Source of the DNA: Mucilaginibacter terrigena
GTDB lineage: Bacteria > Bacteroidota > Bacteroidia > Sphingobacteriales > Sphingobacteriaceae
NCBI RefSeq assembly: GCF_004168255.1
Contig: NZ_SEWG01000002.1
Coordinates: 496,001-560,000 of the forward strand
Length of the DNA stretch: 64,000 bases
Direction of reading: 5' to 3'
The notes below the pieces were generated by a model. It was not told the DNA's origin, ran no database searches, and worked only from the letters and a program-made list of their open reading frames with translations. How positions within the stretch are numbered: position 1 is the first letter of the stretch; the number at the start of each line of letters is the position of its first letter. Positions 1 to 9,048 of this stretch are shown piece after piece. Both the position numbers and the translations under genes were made by a program.

Positions 1-176
1 ACTCATTATATTTGTTGCACATGCCGGTAACTTATATTTTAGTGGGTTGGTTGCGCAGTAGGCAAATTGAGCCGTTTTATCTGTTTTTTGCAAGCTTAAT
101 TACAAGCATAATTGTTTCGGCCATTTTCTATGCATTAATAGAGCGACCGGCAATTAATTACAGCAAGCGTTTGTAA
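1..176 (+). CDS. Acyltransferase family 3 membrane protein, C-terminal fragment
   Basis: The reading frame is open from the left window edge to a TAA at 174-176, giving about 57 residues. They hold a hydrophobic helix with HMP near its start, a short charged loop, a second hydrophobic helix, and a terminal ALIERPAINYSKRL. The ERP close to the C-terminus after the last membrane helix is typical of the acyltransferase-3 (OafA/YrhL-like) family, which O-acylates sugars from the cytoplasmic membrane. The N-terminal catalytic part lies outside the window, so substrate and length cannot be judged. It converges on the flavodoxin-fold gene that ends at 290, and the gap between them shows nothing notable. 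Confidence 0.6.
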   Translation, partial: SLYLLHMPVTYILVGWLRSRQIEPFYLFFASLITSIIVSAIFYALIERPAINYSKRL

Positions 177-289
177 TGTTATCAGGTTCAAAAAATAAAC
201 AAGCAACTAAAACACCCAACCAAGGGCATTTTTGGTGATTTAAATTTCTTCCGGGTGGTATTTCAGATATTGCCTTTAAATAGTTCCCG

Positions 290-745
290 TTATGCCTTCG
301 TGGCATAATATGTACACCCTTTATAATGTATGCCCAAATAAGCGGCGGTATGTTTAAAGGGGACTTCAAAGCCATCGGGGATAGTGGGGTCGGCGCCAAC
401 GGCTATCATAGATGCGGATTTACCACGCAGCTGGCGGCCCATATCTTTTTTAATGGTGATGAGGTCGGTAAGGCGGTCAAAAAATACTTTCATCACTCCG
501 CTCATGCTGTACCAATACACGGGGGTTGCAAAAATAATGTTATTGTAGGGTAGCGCTTTGCTGATGATGGCTTCAAATTCGTCACCGGTGGGGTAGTGTC
601 CGTCGTAGTTGTAGTGGGCAATTTTATGGTCGAGCAGGTCGATCAGATCAAACCCGGTTTGTCCCAGGGCCTTGCGGGTTATCTGCTCGGTGAGGCTGTT
701 TTTGCGGTTACTGCCCAGTATAACAAGCGACCTGTTTTCCATCAT
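290..745 (-). CDS. Flavodoxin-fold NAD(P)H-dependent FMN reductase-like protein
   Basis: The predicted protein has 151 residues. Near the N-terminus it has the FMN phosphate-binding loop GSNRKNSLT. In the middle it has the family signature IIFATPVYWYSMSGVMKVFFDRL, given here as a motif spread over about residues 74-96. This places it in the NADPH-dependent FMN reductase / multimeric flavodoxin group, soluble cytoplasmic flavoproteins that reduce quinones, azo compounds or other flavins. The substrate is unknown. The start is uncertain by one codon (ATGATG at 745 and 742). A longer TTG start at 754 would run into the terminator hairpin and is rejected. It lies downstream of the isc genes on the same strand but behind that terminator, so it is probably transcribed alone. 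Confidence 0.75.
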   Translation of the reverse strand: MMENRSLVILGSNRKNSLTEQITRKALGQTGFDLIDLLDHKIAHYNYDGHYPTGDEFEAIISKALPYNNIIFATPVYWYSMSGVMKVFFDRLTDLITIKKDMGRQLRGKSASMIAVGADPTIPDGFEVPFKHTAAYLGIHYKGCTYYATKA

Positions 746-753
746 ATTAAACA

Positions 754-789
754 AAAAAGGTTGACTATATAAATATAATCAACCTTTTT
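754..789 (-). terminator. Rho-independent terminator after iscSUA
   Basis: AAAAAGGTTGA (754-764) and TCAACCTTTTT (779-789) form a perfect 11-bp stem around a 14-nt AT loop. Read on the minus strand, it follows the iscA stop and precedes the flavodoxin-fold gene start. Both arms are A/T flanked, so it could act in either direction. Confidence 0.8.
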
Positions 790-862
790 AATATTTTGTG
801 TTACTATAATATAAAGTTTTTACCTTAATCACCCTTTCCTTTGGAGAGGGCCGGGGAGAGGC

Positions 863-1189
863 CTAAACAGAGAAGCTTTCGCCGCAGCCGCAGGTGCGGG
901 TAGCATTTGGGTTATGGAAGTTAAAGCCTTTGCCGTTCAATCCGTCGCTAAAGTCAAGCTCGGTACCGGCCAGGTATAAAAACGATTTCATATCCAGCGC
1001 GAAGCGTACGCCGCGGTCTTCAAAAAACTGGTCGCCCTTTTTCTCCTCGTTATCAAAATCGAGGTTGTATGATAAGCCCGAGCAGCCGCCGCCCTGTACA
1101 GATACCCGCAGAAAATACGAGGCATCAAGCCCGCTATCCCGCATCAGGTTATCTATTTTAGCTTTTGCTTTATCAGTTACAGTTACCAT
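863..1189 (-). CDS. iscA: HesB/IscA-type iron-sulfur cluster assembly protein
   Basis: This 108-residue A-type carrier has the three conserved cysteines at C36 (GGGCSG), C100 and C102 (CGCG near the C-terminus), the ligands that hold Fe or a [2Fe-2S]/[4Fe-4S] cluster for transfer to apoproteins. Length and motif order match the HesB/IscA/ErpA family. The start is MVTVTDKAK at 1189. A longer frame to 1225 would add 12 hydrophobic residues encoded by a repetitive intergenic sequence and is unlikely. It follows iscU and iscS on the same strand, forming an iscS-iscU-iscA cluster. Whether it is IscA or ErpA by phylogeny cannot be told here. Confidence 0.9.
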   Translation of the reverse strand: MVTVTDKAKAKIDNLMRDSGLDASYFLRVSVQGGGCSGLSYNLDFDNEEKKGDQFFEDRGVRFALDMKSFLYLAGTELDFSDGLNGKGFNFHNPNATRTCGCGESFSV

Positions 1190-1289
1190 TGTTATTAGTA
1201 TCAAGTAATTAGTATCAAGTATCAAGATTTCTCATTCAAAGTTAGTACCAAAGTCTCGATACTAACTACTTGATACTTGCTACTAAAAA
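1190..1289. repeat. Imperfect inverted repeat between iscA and iscU
   Basis: The 100-bp gap is built from TAGTATCAAGTA-type words: TTAGTATCAAG is repeated on the left side and ACTTGATACTTGCTACTAA lies on the right, so the two halves are roughly complementary. It is non-coding and looks like a degenerate intergenic palindrome. Confidence 0.6.
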
Positions 1290-1703
1290 TTAGTGATGTG
1301 ATTTCTCCAATACGATTGGCTCCATGCCGTTTTTAACGCGGAAATCGTTGATGGCTGCTTTTATAGCATCTTCTGCTAAAACCGAGCAATGGATCTTCAC
1401 CGGCGGAAGGGCAAGCTCTTCTACGATATCCATGTTGTCTATCTTCATGGCATCGTCAACGCTTTTTCCTTTAAGCCACTCGGTAGCTAAAGATGAAGAA
1501 GCGATTGCCGAACCGCAACCAAAGGTTTTAAATTTAGCATCGGTGATGATGTTGTTATCATCAACCTGGATCTGCAGGCGCATAACGTCGCCGCACTCTG
1601 GCGCGCCAACAAGGCCGGTACCAACCTTGTGGCTGCTTTTATCTAACGTACCCACATTGCGGGGGTTAGTATAATGGTCAATTACTTTATCTGAATAAGC
1701 CAT
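1290..1703 (-). CDS. iscU: Iron-sulfur cluster scaffold IscU
   Basis: This 137-residue protein is the scaffold on which sulfide from IscS and iron are assembled into a [2Fe-2S] cluster. The three cluster cysteines are visible: C37 in APECGD (with D39), C63 in FGCGSAIASSS, and C106 in KIHCSVLAED. The LPPVK motif at residues 99-103, just before the third cysteine, is the element that Hsp70-type HscA recognises in classical IscU, so this is an ISC-type and not a SUF-type scaffold. The order iscS-iscU-iscA on the minus strand matches ISC operons, but hscB and fdx are absent here and hscA lies at 55.7-57.5 kb. Confidence 0.95.
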   Translation of the reverse strand: MAYSDKVIDHYTNPRNVGTLDKSSHKVGTGLVGAPECGDVMRLQIQVDDNNIITDAKFKTFGCGSAIASSSLATEWLKGKSVDDAMKIDNMDIVEELALPPVKIHCSVLAEDAIKAAINDFRVKNGMEPIVLEKSHH

Positions 1704-1711
1704 AGCTTTGT

Positions 1712-1811
1712 TTATTTAGCCCCCTAACCCCCTGAAGGGGGAATAGAAGTTTGTTTATTTTTAATTTCTTAATCAATTATTCCAGCTCCCCCTTCAGGGG
1801 GCCGGGGGCAA
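1712..1811. repeat. CCCCCTGAAGGGGG palindromic repeats between iscS and iscU
   Basis: The gap holds GCCCCCTAACCCCCTGAAGGGGG near 1720-1741 and, inverted, CCCCCTTCAGGGGGCCGGGGGC near 1789-1810. The two copies could pair into a large hairpin in the iscS-iscU transcript. It resembles the G/C-run intergenic repeats at 38.6, 49.06 and 53.5-53.9 kb. Confidence 0.6.
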
Positions 1812-3023
1812 TTAGTGTTCCGCCCACTCAATCGAGTCGAGGTCGATGCCTTCTTTAAACATTTCCCAAAGCGGCGACATGTTGCGCAGGTTGGTAACCG
1901 CTGTTTTCGTTACTTCTACAGCGTAATCAACCTCTTCTTCGGTAGTAAAACGGCCAAGGCCAAAACGGATAGACGAGTGTGCAAGGTCATCAGATAATCC
2001 TAAGCTTTTTAAAACGTAAGATGGCTCTAATGATGCCGATGTACAAGCCGAACCTGATGATACCGCCAGATCTTTCATGGCCATCATCAAGCCTTCGCCC
2101 TCAACATATTTGAAAGAGATATTGGCAACATGCGGTAAGCGGTGGTCCACGTTACCATTCACATAGCTTTCTTCCAGTACAGTTAATGCTTTTTCTAACC
2201 TATCGCGTAAGCCCGATAAACGGATAGCTTCGCTTTCCATTTCTAAACCTGCAATTTCGCAAGCTTTACCTAAACCTACAATACCCGGTACGTTTAATGT
2301 GCCCGAACGCATGCCGCGCTCGTGGCCGCCACCGTCCATTTGGGCGGTAACTTTAACCCTTGGGCCTTTACGGCGAACGTATAACGCGCCAACACCCTTA
2401 GGGCCGTACATTTTATGTGCCGATAAAGCTAAAAGGTCGATACCATCGGCAATAACGTTAACCGGTATTTTGCCAACAGCCTGTGTAGCATCTGTCATGA
2501 ACAGGGCACCGTATTTATGCGCGATAGCGGCAATTTCTTTTATAGGTTGTATAACCCCGATCTCGTTGTTGCCATACATAATAGATACCAGGATGGTTTC
2601 GTTGGTCATGGCTGCTTCTAAAACGGCAAGGTCAACAAGTCCGTCTTCTTTAACCGGCAGGTAAGTAACCTTACCACCAAGTTTTTCAACATGTTTACAG
2701 GCATCTAAAACAGCTTTATGCTCGGTAACCGCGGTGATAATGTGGTTGCCTTTCTCTTTGTACATTTCAAACACGCCCTTGATAGCCAGGTTGTCAGACT
2801 CGGTAGCGCCCGATGTAAAGATGATCTCCTTTTCGGTAGCGCCAATTAATTTTGCAACCTGCTCGCGTGCATAATCAACGCCTTCTTCGGCTACCCAGCC
2901 AAACGGATGGTTACGGCTTGCCGCATTACCAAACTTTTCGTTAAAGTAGGGCAGCATAGCCTCAAGCACCCTTGGATCCATAGGTGTTGTAGCGTTGTTA
3001 TCTAAGTAAATGGGGATATTCAT
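1812..3023 (-). CDS. iscS: Cysteine desulfurase IscS
   Basis: This 403-residue PLP enzyme converts cysteine to alanine and hands the persulfide sulfur to IscU and other acceptors. The internal aldimine lysine is K204 in [11 protein letters not shown]. The N-terminal SGATESDN and the histidine in TEHKAVLD sit at the expected cofactor positions. The mobile catalytic loop is [10 protein letters not shown], with the active cysteine at C327 followed by a hydrophobic segment, which is the class I (IscS/NifS) arrangement. Length matches E. coli IscS (404). It is first in the minus-strand isc cluster. The start ATG at 3023 is preceded by a TATATTTG promoter box. Confidence 0.97.
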   Translation of the reverse strand: MNIPIYLDNNATTPMDPRVLEAMLPYFNEKFGNAASRNHPFGWVAEEGVDYAREQVAKLIGATEKEIIFTSGATESDNLAIKGVFEMYKEKGNHIITAVTEHKAVLDACKHVEKLGGKVTYLPVKEDGLVDLAVLEAAMTNETILVSIMYGNNEIGVIQPIKEIAAIAHKYGALFMTDATQAVGKIPVNVIADGIDLLALSAHKMYGPKGVGALYVRRKGPRVKVTAQMDGGGHERGMRSGTLNVPGIVGLGKACEIAGLEMESEAIRLSGLRDRLEKALTVLEESYVNGNVDHRLPHVANISFKYVEGEGLMMAMKDLAVSSGSACTSASLEPSYVLKSLGLSDDLAHSSIRFGLGRFTTEEEVDYAVEVTKTAVTNLRNMSPLWEMFKEGIDLDSIEWAEH

Positions 3024-3041
3024 GATTAAAAATTAACAAGA

Positions 3042-3049
3042 CAAATATA
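3042..3049 (-). promoter_or_regulatory. Bacteroidota -7 box TATATTTG for iscS
   Basis: The minus strand reads TATATTTG, an exact TAnnTTTG, 18 nt upstream of the iscS ATG. No good TTTG -33 box lies 19 bp further up. No Rrf2/IscR-like palindrome was recognised. Confidence 0.55.
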
Positions 3050-3246
3050 CGTAAACTTTTACTTTTACATTAGTAAGCCGCTATAAATTGCATTTAGATG
3101 CCATTTATTTACAATATTTGGACATGAGGAGGAAGGTGAAAGGCGAAAGGTTAAAGCTGAAAGGTAATGCCGGCACCAATAACCAACTAATACCCTTCAA
3201 ATCACTAATCCCGATAGCTATCGGGTGACTAAATTGATTAAACTAA

Positions 3247-3645
3247 ATGAATAAGATAGAACACATTGGCATTGCGGTTAACAATATTGAATTTTCGGGT
3301 GACATCTACCAGAAGCTGCTGAATACAACTGTTTATAAAATAGAGGATGTGGCAAGCGAAGGGGTTAAAACAGCCTTTTTGCAGGCAGGCCCCAATAAGA
3401 TAGAACTGCTGGAAGCCACCAGTCCCGATAGCCCTATCGCCAAATTCATAGCGAAACGCGGCGAAGGTATTCACCATATAGCCTTTGATGTTACCGATAT
3501 TGTTGCCGAAATGGCCCGCCTAAAAGCCGAAGGTTTTGTTTTATTGAATGATGTGCCTAAAAAAGGCGCGGATAATAAACTGGTTTGCTTTGTGCACCCA
3601 AAGGGGACGAATGGGGTGCTGATTGAGCTGTGCCAGAGCGTTTAG
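3247..3645 (+). CDS. mce: Methylmalonyl-CoA epimerase
   Basis: The 132-residue glyoxalase/VOC-fold protein opens with KIEHIGIAV, has GPNKIELLEA in the centre, GEGIHHIAFDV after it, and ends FVHPKGTNGVLIELCQ. The metal ligands of the epimerase family (H6 in the first strand, the Glu of IELLE, the His of IHHIAF, and the Glu of LIELC) are all present. It interconverts (2S)- and (2R)-methylmalonyl-CoA, linking propionyl-CoA and odd-chain or branched substrates to succinyl-CoA. Length matches the family. The mutase is not in this window and the gene appears to stand alone. Confidence 0.92.
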   Translation: MNKIEHIGIAVNNIEFSGDIYQKLLNTTVYKIEDVASEGVKTAFLQAGPNKIELLEATSPDSPIAKFIAKRGEGIHHIAFDVTDIVAEMARLKAEGFVLLNDVPKKGADNKLVCFVHPKGTNGVLIELCQSV

Positions 3646-3705
3646 TTGCAGTATTTAAGTTGGTGATGTGCGGTATGCTTCGTAAATTACAGTAAAAATT
3701 TAACA

Positions 3706-4149
3706 TTGAGATATATAAGCTTTTCACTCGCAGTCGCTTTAATTATTTTATCCGGCTGTAAATCATCATATCTGATCACTACCCAAGAACAATTAAAAGA
3801 CAGCCCTTGTCAAACATCAGATAGCGGCGTTAATATCCGCGTTAAAAATGCAGGTAAAATTGCATTCACTAAAATAGCCGTTAAGTATAATAATAAGGAG
3901 TTAATGTTTGCAGGTTTAAAACCGGGGGATTCAACATGCTATAAAAACTTACCGTCACTTTGGACGAATAATGATGTAACCATGTTTTTTTCCAAACAGC
4001 CCGGATATTATATGAAATTAATGGCAGTGGCCGTAGATCGGATACGCGAAACAAAAATTACACATGGTTTTGTAACTATCAATGTAACTATTACCAAAGC
4101 TAAAGGTCAATTAAATTATAATACGGTTATAACTGTTGATAAAAAGTAG
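3706..4149 (+). CDS. Hypothetical lipoprotein
   Basis: The 147-residue product has an N-terminal hydrophobic stretch ending in LSGC (lipobox, cysteine at about residue 18), so it is probably a lipoprotein. The rest is soluble with several beta-strand-like segments and two or three cysteines. I do not recognise a domain. The only in-frame start after the preceding stop at 3664 is TTG at 3706; no ATG gives the complete signal peptide, so the TTG start is fairly secure. It stands between the epimerase gene and the beta-helix pair, and the 244-bp gap after it holds no ORF or obvious element. Confidence 0.6.
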   Translation: MRYISFSLAVALIILSGCKSSYLITTQEQLKDSPCQTSDSGVNIRVKNAGKIAFTKIAVKYNNKELMFAGLKPGDSTCYKNLPSLWTNNDVTMFFSKQPGYYMKLMAVAVDRIRETKITHGFVTINVTITKAKGQLNYNTVITVDKK

Positions 4150-4393
4150 TTCGTATGTTACCGCATGTGTCCGGTTGTGGCCGTATGCTTAGTATGCACC
4201 CGCGTCCTTAACTTGCACCAACGCTACCACATACGTCCTCGCTTGTGGCCTTATGCCTTGTAACCCAACCTAACCTCCACTAAACCATCCAACGAACCGA
4301 CTTACAACCCTCCAAATTTTCAAAACTTTTAGGAGTAACCCTAAGGTGCTAAACACCGTATAATAAGCCGTTTGCATTTTATTACCCCCTCTG

Positions 4394-5812
4394 ATGAAAA
4401 TTTACCTATTGCGCGGCATGGCAGCCATGCTGGTTGTATCGTCCTTTGCGATGTGCACCAAAACCCCCAACAAAATTGAAAAACCCGTAAGTACAGTTAC
4501 GGCCCAAAGTCCCGCTGTTACAACCGGGGAAGATGAAGATATCGCCGCCGATGAAAGGCAAACCGTGATGGATGTCAGCGATCCGGATTACATTGTACAG
4601 CCTTCGCAATGGTATGTTGATGGTACCAATATAGCCCCTGGCTCGGTGGTGTGCATCCCTGCCGGTACGCGCGGCGCCTTGCTGCTTAAAAACTTTAAAG
4701 GCACCGCAGATGAGCCCATTATTATCGTAAACAAAGGCGGGAGGGTTACTTTCTCAACCTCCATTACGGCTTCATACGGGTTTAAAACACAAAACTGCCA
4801 GTTCTTTAAGATCCTGGGTACCGGTGCTGCGGGCGTTAAATATGGGTTTGATGTAAACGGCGGCAACATCGGCATGACGATGGACGACCTTAGCTCGGAT
4901 TTTGAGATAGCCAATGTGGAAGTGCGCAACAGCGGTTTTGCAGGCATTATGGCCAAAACAGATCCATCCTGCGATGTGGCTACACAGCGCGGGCGTTTTA
5001 CCATGCGCAATATCATCATTCATAAAAACTATATCCATAAAACAGGCGGCGAGGGTATCTATATAGGCAATTCGTTTTACGCGGAAGGTATTACACTGGC
5101 CTGCGGCAGGGTTTTACCACATGATATTAAAACCGTTAAGGTTTACAGCAACATTATCGACTCTACCGGTTGCGAGGGCATACAGGTGGGCAGCGTCATT
5201 TCGGGCTGTAAGGTTTTTAACAACACGGTTAAATCGCCGGGCCTGTCACCCTTTGCAAGCGGCCAGAACAACGGCATACAAATAGGGGAAGGCAGTGGCG
5301 GTAAATGCTACAATAATATGGTGAAAGATGCGCCGGGCAATGGTATTATTGTTTTGGGATTGGGCGATAACCTGGTATACAACAATTATATCATTAACGC
5401 CGGGGCGCATGGTATTTTCGCGGATTCGCGGTACACGCCGGGGCCAAATTTTCAGTTTGTTAACAATACCATTATCTCGCCGGGCCAGGATGGGATAAAA
5501 TTAAATTCGACCATCATCCCCATGAATACGGTTATCAATAATGTTATCATAGATCCGGGATCGGGCATAGCTATACACACCATGAACAGCAGTGTTAAGC
5601 TTACCGCGGCTAATAATTACATCAGCAATGATATTAATACCTGCGGGTTTGTAAATTATAGCGCCGATAACTATCATTTATTGTCTTCATCGCCGCTTAT
5701 AAACGCGGGGGTAAATGTACTATCGTATGGTATTGTCAATGATTTTTTTAACACCCTGCGCCCCGCCGCCGATGACTTTGATATTGGCGCTGCCGAGTAC
5801 CAGGAGCCATGA
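4394..5812 (+). CDS. Right-handed beta-helix lipoprotein, copy 1
   Basis: This 472-residue protein has an N-terminal signal with a cysteine after FAM (C21, an atypical lipobox), a variable acidic linker to about residue 75, then a parallel beta-helix: repeated short strands with N-N-x-I/V ladders (VYNNYII, FVNNTIISPG, VINNVIIDPG). It ends with DIGAAEY, as in choice-of-anchor-Q beta-helix proteins. Such folds bind or cleave acidic polysaccharides, but I cannot identify catalytic residues, so enzymatic activity is open. It is followed after 106 bp by a close paralogue. The two share long near-identical blocks (for example around AGIMAKTDPSCDVATQRG), while signal peptides and linkers differ. Confidence 0.75.
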   Translation: MKIYLLRGMAAMLVVSSFAMCTKTPNKIEKPVSTVTAQSPAVTTGEDEDIAADERQTVMDVSDPDYIVQPSQWYVDGTNIAPGSVVCIPAGTRGALLLKNFKGTADEPIIIVNKGGRVTFSTSITASYGFKTQNCQFFKILGTGAAGVKYGFDVNGGNIGMTMDDLSSDFEIANVEVRNSGFAGIMAKTDPSCDVATQRGRFTMRNIIIHKNYIHKTGGEGIYIGNSFYAEGITLACGRVLPHDIKTVKVYSNIIDSTGCEGIQVGSVISGCKVFNNTVKSPGLSPFASGQNNGIQIGEGSGGKCYNNMVKDAPGNGIIVLGLGDNLVYNNYIINAGAHGIFADSRYTPGPNFQFVNNTIISPGQDGIKLNSTIIPMNTVINNVIIDPGSGIAIHTMNSSVKLTAANNYISNDINTCGFVNYSADNYHLLSSSPLINAGVNVLSYGIVNDFFNTLRPAADDFDIGAAEYQEP

Positions 5813-5918
5813 TAAAGGATGTCAAAATAAACCCTCAAGGAAACCATAAGTTTAAAATTTGCGTATAAATATATATCTTCACCTGCCCCAATAATTTTAG
5901 CGCTGTTTAAACTTAAAA

Positions 5919-7301
5919 ATGAACATTACTAAGTACCTTATATGCGGGATAGCCTGTGCGTTGGTTTTATCAACCTTTGCCATGTGCTCTAAAAGCACTA
6001 TGGACAAGGCAAAACCCACGGTTACCACCCAGGGCGAAGAAGTTGAACCTCCCGTTACCGATCCGCAAACAAATACTGATTGTACCTACACCGTTAAACC
6101 ATCCGAATGGTTTGTTGACGGTGCTAACATCCCCGCGGGTTCGGTAGTATGCATCCCTGCCGGTACGCGCGGCGCGCTGCTGCTTAAAAATTTTAAAGGC
6201 ACCGCCGCCCAACCCATAACCATCGTCAACAAAGGGGGCAAGGTAACCTTTAAGGTTGCTGTTACGGCGTCGTACGCTCTTAAAACCCAAAACTGCCGCT
6301 ATTTTAAAATAACCGGCGATGGCGCCGAAGGCATTAAGTATGGATTCGACTTAAACGGCGGCAACATCGGTATGACGATGGACGACCTTAGCTCGGATTT
6401 TGAGATAGCCAATGTAGAAGTGCGTAACAGCGGCTTCGCGGGCATCATGGCCAAAACCGACCCATCGTGCGATGTGGCTACCCAGCGCGGCCATTTCACC
6501 ATGCAAAATATTACCATCCATAAAAACTATATCCACAAAACCGGCGGCGAAGGGCTTTACATAGGCAACTCCTTTTATGCATTTGGTAGTCTGATAGCAT
6601 GTGGTAATGTTTTGCCCCACGATGTAAAAAATGTGAAGATCTATAACAACATCATCGATTCTACCGGTTGCGAGGGGATCCAGGTGGGCAGCGCTATTGC
6701 CGATTGTAAGGTATATAACAACACTGTTAAATCTCCCGGCTTATCGCCCTTTTCTGCCGGGCAAAATAACGGCATCCAGATAGGTGAGGGCACAGGCGGC
6801 AAATGTTATAATAACCTTATTAAAGATGCGCCGGGTAACGGCATTATTGTACTGGGCCTTGGCGATAATGTGGTATATAATAACGTTATTATCAACGCCG
6901 GAGCCAACGGCATCTTTGCCGATTCGCGGTACACACCGGGGCCAAACTTCCAATTCATTAACAATACTATCGTATCACCGGGTGCCGACGGAATAAAAAT
7001 GAACTCCGAGAGCATCCCTATGAACACCGTTATCAATAACGCTATCATCAAACCGGGCTCGAACCTTGCCATACACAAAATAAGCAGCAGGGTTAAGCTT
7101 ACCGCGTTAAACAATTATATAAGTAACGATATCAACGCCTGCGGGTTTGTTAATTTTAACGGGGACGATTTTCATTTACAGCCATCATCGCCGCTCATCA
7201 ACGCCGGTGCAAACGCCGCATCTTACGGTATAAACGCCGACTATTACGGTACCGCGCGCCCATCAGGCAATGCTTTTGATATCGGGGCAACGGAGTATTA
7301 A
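5919..7301 (+). CDS. Right-handed beta-helix lipoprotein, copy 2
   Basis: This 460-residue paralogue of the preceding gene has a signal ending FAMC (C22), a shorter linker, the same beta-helix ladder, and a C-terminal DIGATEY. Identity to copy 1 is very high from the PSxWxVDG motif to the C-terminus and low in the first 60 residues, as expected if the helix is under constraint and the lipoprotein tether is not. Nucleotide identity is also high in the centre, so the duplication may be fairly recent or homogenised by gene conversion. Substrate unknown; a surface or periplasmic glycan-binding or lyase role is inference from the fold only. Confidence 0.75.
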   Translation: MNITKYLICGIACALVLSTFAMCSKSTMDKAKPTVTTQGEEVEPPVTDPQTNTDCTYTVKPSEWFVDGANIPAGSVVCIPAGTRGALLLKNFKGTAAQPITIVNKGGKVTFKVAVTASYALKTQNCRYFKITGDGAEGIKYGFDLNGGNIGMTMDDLSSDFEIANVEVRNSGFAGIMAKTDPSCDVATQRGHFTMQNITIHKNYIHKTGGEGLYIGNSFYAFGSLIACGNVLPHDVKNVKIYNNIIDSTGCEGIQVGSAIADCKVYNNTVKSPGLSPFSAGQNNGIQIGEGTGGKCYNNLIKDAPGNGIIVLGLGDNVVYNNVIINAGANGIFADSRYTPGPNFQFINNTIVSPGADGIKMNSESIPMNTVINNAIIKPGSNLAIHKISSRVKLTALNNYISNDINACGFVNFNGDDFHLQPSSPLINAGANAASYGINADYYGTARPSGNAFDIGATEY

Positions 7302-7447
7302 TTATTTAGTGATTGATTGATTTTTTGTACAGAGCAAATAGAGAACGTGGTTAATCTCTAATTCGCTAATTCACTAACTCAATAATTGGCAAAATCAGCC
7401 TGTTAAAAACTTTTTACTTTTGACTTTTCACTTTTGATTTTTTTTGT

Positions 7448-7455
7448 TACATTTG
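7448..7455 (+). promoter_or_regulatory. Bacteroidota -7 box TACATTTG for rpmE2
   Basis: TACATTTG matches TAnnTTTG exactly, 36 nt before the L31 start codon. At the expected 19-bp distance upstream lies TTTT (7425-7428), one base off the TTTG -33 box. The box lies inside a spurious longer reading frame of L31, which supports the later start. Confidence 0.6.
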
Positions 7456-7491
7456 CACCTCTTTTATAAGAAAGAAAAGTATACAATAGCA

Positions 7492-7740
7492 ATGAAAAAA
7501 GATCTGCATCCATCAAACTATAGGTTAGTTGTTTTCAAAGACATGTCAAACGACTACTCTTTTATAACCAAATCATGTATCGAAAGCCGCGAAACCGTTA
7601 AATGGGAAGATGGCAACGAATATCCATTGATCAAATTAGAAATTTCACACACTTCGCACCCGTTCTACACAGGTAAAATGAAGTTAGTTGATACAGCCGG
7701 ACGTATAGACAAGTTCCGTACCCGTTACAACAGAAGCTAA
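7492..7740 (+). CDS. rpmE2: 50S ribosomal protein L31 type B
   Basis: The 82-residue product starts [17 protein letters not shown] and contains the type B hallmarks ([21 protein letters not shown], given as a motif over about residues 53-73, and a terminal DKFRTRYNR). It lacks the CxxC zinc ligands of type A L31, so it is the zinc-independent form, used under zinc limitation in species that have both. Start chosen at the conserved MKKD; an upstream ATG at 7444 overlaps the promoter. It is followed by a strong terminator and then the GlmU-like gene. Confidence 0.95.
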   Translation: MKKDLHPSNYRLVVFKDMSNDYSFITKSCIESRETVKWEDGNEYPLIKLEISHTSHPFYTGKMKLVDTAGRIDKFRTRYNRS

Positions 7741-7764
7741 GTGTTTTTTCAATAAAATATTTAC

Positions 7765-7795
7765 AAGTTCCCCGCAAAACGGGGGACTTTTTTTA
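7765..7795 (+). terminator. Terminator after rpmE2
   Basis: AGTTCCCCG (7766-7774) pairs with CGGGGGACT (7780-7788) around a CAAAA loop, with one G-U pair, and is followed by a run of T. It ends the L31 transcript just before the next start codon at 7806. Confidence 0.85.
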
Positions 7796-7805
7796 TTTTT
7801 GGCCC

Positions 7806-8987
7806 ATGGCAATCATCCTTTTCGACGACGACGCTCGCAATACCCTTCTGCCTTTAACATACACCCGCCCGGTTGCCGATCTGCGAATAGGTATTTTAAC
7901 CATCGCCGAAAAATGGGCTAAATATTTAAGCTCAGATTTCTCTTTCCGTACCGAAGCATACCTGCAGGCCAGGTTCCCGCTCAATATTCAGGACGATAAT
8001 ATTTTTATTAATGGCTCGGTTTGCCCGGATGAAGCGGTTGTTGAGGTTATAAATAACTTACAAAGCGGCGAGGCTTTAACTTATCAAAATAAACTGGTTG
8101 CTGTTAAGCTGAAGGATTTATACGCTGGTAACTTCGACCCTTTTGGTAAATACGCTAATGAAACGGTTTATACCGGCGATCTGATCGTTATTAAGCATCC
8201 CGAAGACATTTTCCGTAAAAACGATGCCGAACTGCGTAAAGATTTTAAACTGCTCACCAAAGGCCGCAAAAGCGCCAAAATGAGCAGCACCAATACCATT
8301 ATTGGCAACGATTTTTTTGCCGAGGATGGCGCGCAGGCCGAGTGCTGCAGTTTTAGCACCATCAACGGCCCAATTTACTTAGCTGCCGATACCGAGGTTT
8401 GGGAAGGTACCAATATCCGCGGCCCGTTTGCCCTGTGCGACCACTCGCAAATAAAAATGGGCACCAAAATTTACGGCGCAACCACCATTGGCCCATACTG
8501 CCGCATTGGCGGCGAGGTGAACAACGCGGTGGTTTGGGGATACTCCTCAAAAGGCCACGAAGGCTACCTGGGCAATGCCGTGGTAGGCGAGTGGTGTAAT
8601 ATAGGGGCCGATAGCAACAACTCTAACCTGAAGAATAATTACGGCGAGGTGAAGCTGTGGGATTACCCGAGCCAAAGCATGCGCAATACCGGCCTGCTGT
8701 TTTGCGGCCTTATCATGGCCGACCATGCCAAATGTGGTATCAACACTATGTTTAACACCGGCACGGTAGTAGGGGTTAGCGCCAATGTATTTGGTGGGGG
8801 GTACCCGCCAAACTATATCCCCGATTTTAGCTGGGGTGGCGCGGATGGCTTTGTAGAATACGGTTTTGATAAAATGATGGAAACCGCCGCGAAAGCCATA
8901 GGCCGCCGCCCGCACCGCAAGTTTGACGATGCCGAAAAAGCCATCCTTACTGAGGTGTACGAACTGACAAAATCTTTTAGAAAATAA
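7806..8987 (+). CDS. GlmU-family sugar-phosphate nucleotidyltransferase/acetyltransferase
   Basis: The 393-residue protein has an N-terminal domain opening with ILFDDDARNTLLPLTYTRP, then a left-handed beta-helix from about residue 185 on (hexapeptide repeats such as IRGPFALCDHSQIKMGTKIYG and IGGEVNNAVVWGYSSKGHEGYLG, spread over about 210-265). This is the Bacteroidota alternative GlmU-like family, proposed to make UDP-GlcNAc precursors. Its N-terminal half differs from classical GlmU and lacks an obvious GxG(T/S)RMxP pyrophosphorylase loop, so the exact reaction is uncertain. It is followed by tpiA with a 61-bp gap, a common neighbourhood in this phylum. Confidence 0.8.
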   Translation: MAIILFDDDARNTLLPLTYTRPVADLRIGILTIAEKWAKYLSSDFSFRTEAYLQARFPLNIQDDNIFINGSVCPDEAVVEVINNLQSGEALTYQNKLVAVKLKDLYAGNFDPFGKYANETVYTGDLIVIKHPEDIFRKNDAELRKDFKLLTKGRKSAKMSSTNTIIGNDFFAEDGAQAECCSFSTINGPIYLAADTEVWEGTNIRGPFALCDHSQIKMGTKIYGATTIGPYCRIGGEVNNAVVWGYSSKGHEGYLGNAVVGEWCNIGADSNNSNLKNNYGEVKLWDYPSQSMRNTGLLFCGLIMADHAKCGINTMFNTGTVVGVSANVFGGGYPPNYIPDFSWGGADGFVEYGFDKMMETAAKAIGRRPHRKFDDAEKAILTEVYELTKSFRK

Positions 8988-9048
8988 TTGACTGATCGCT
9001 ATCAATCAGTGTAATCATATACATCATAAAATCAATAAAAATATAGAA

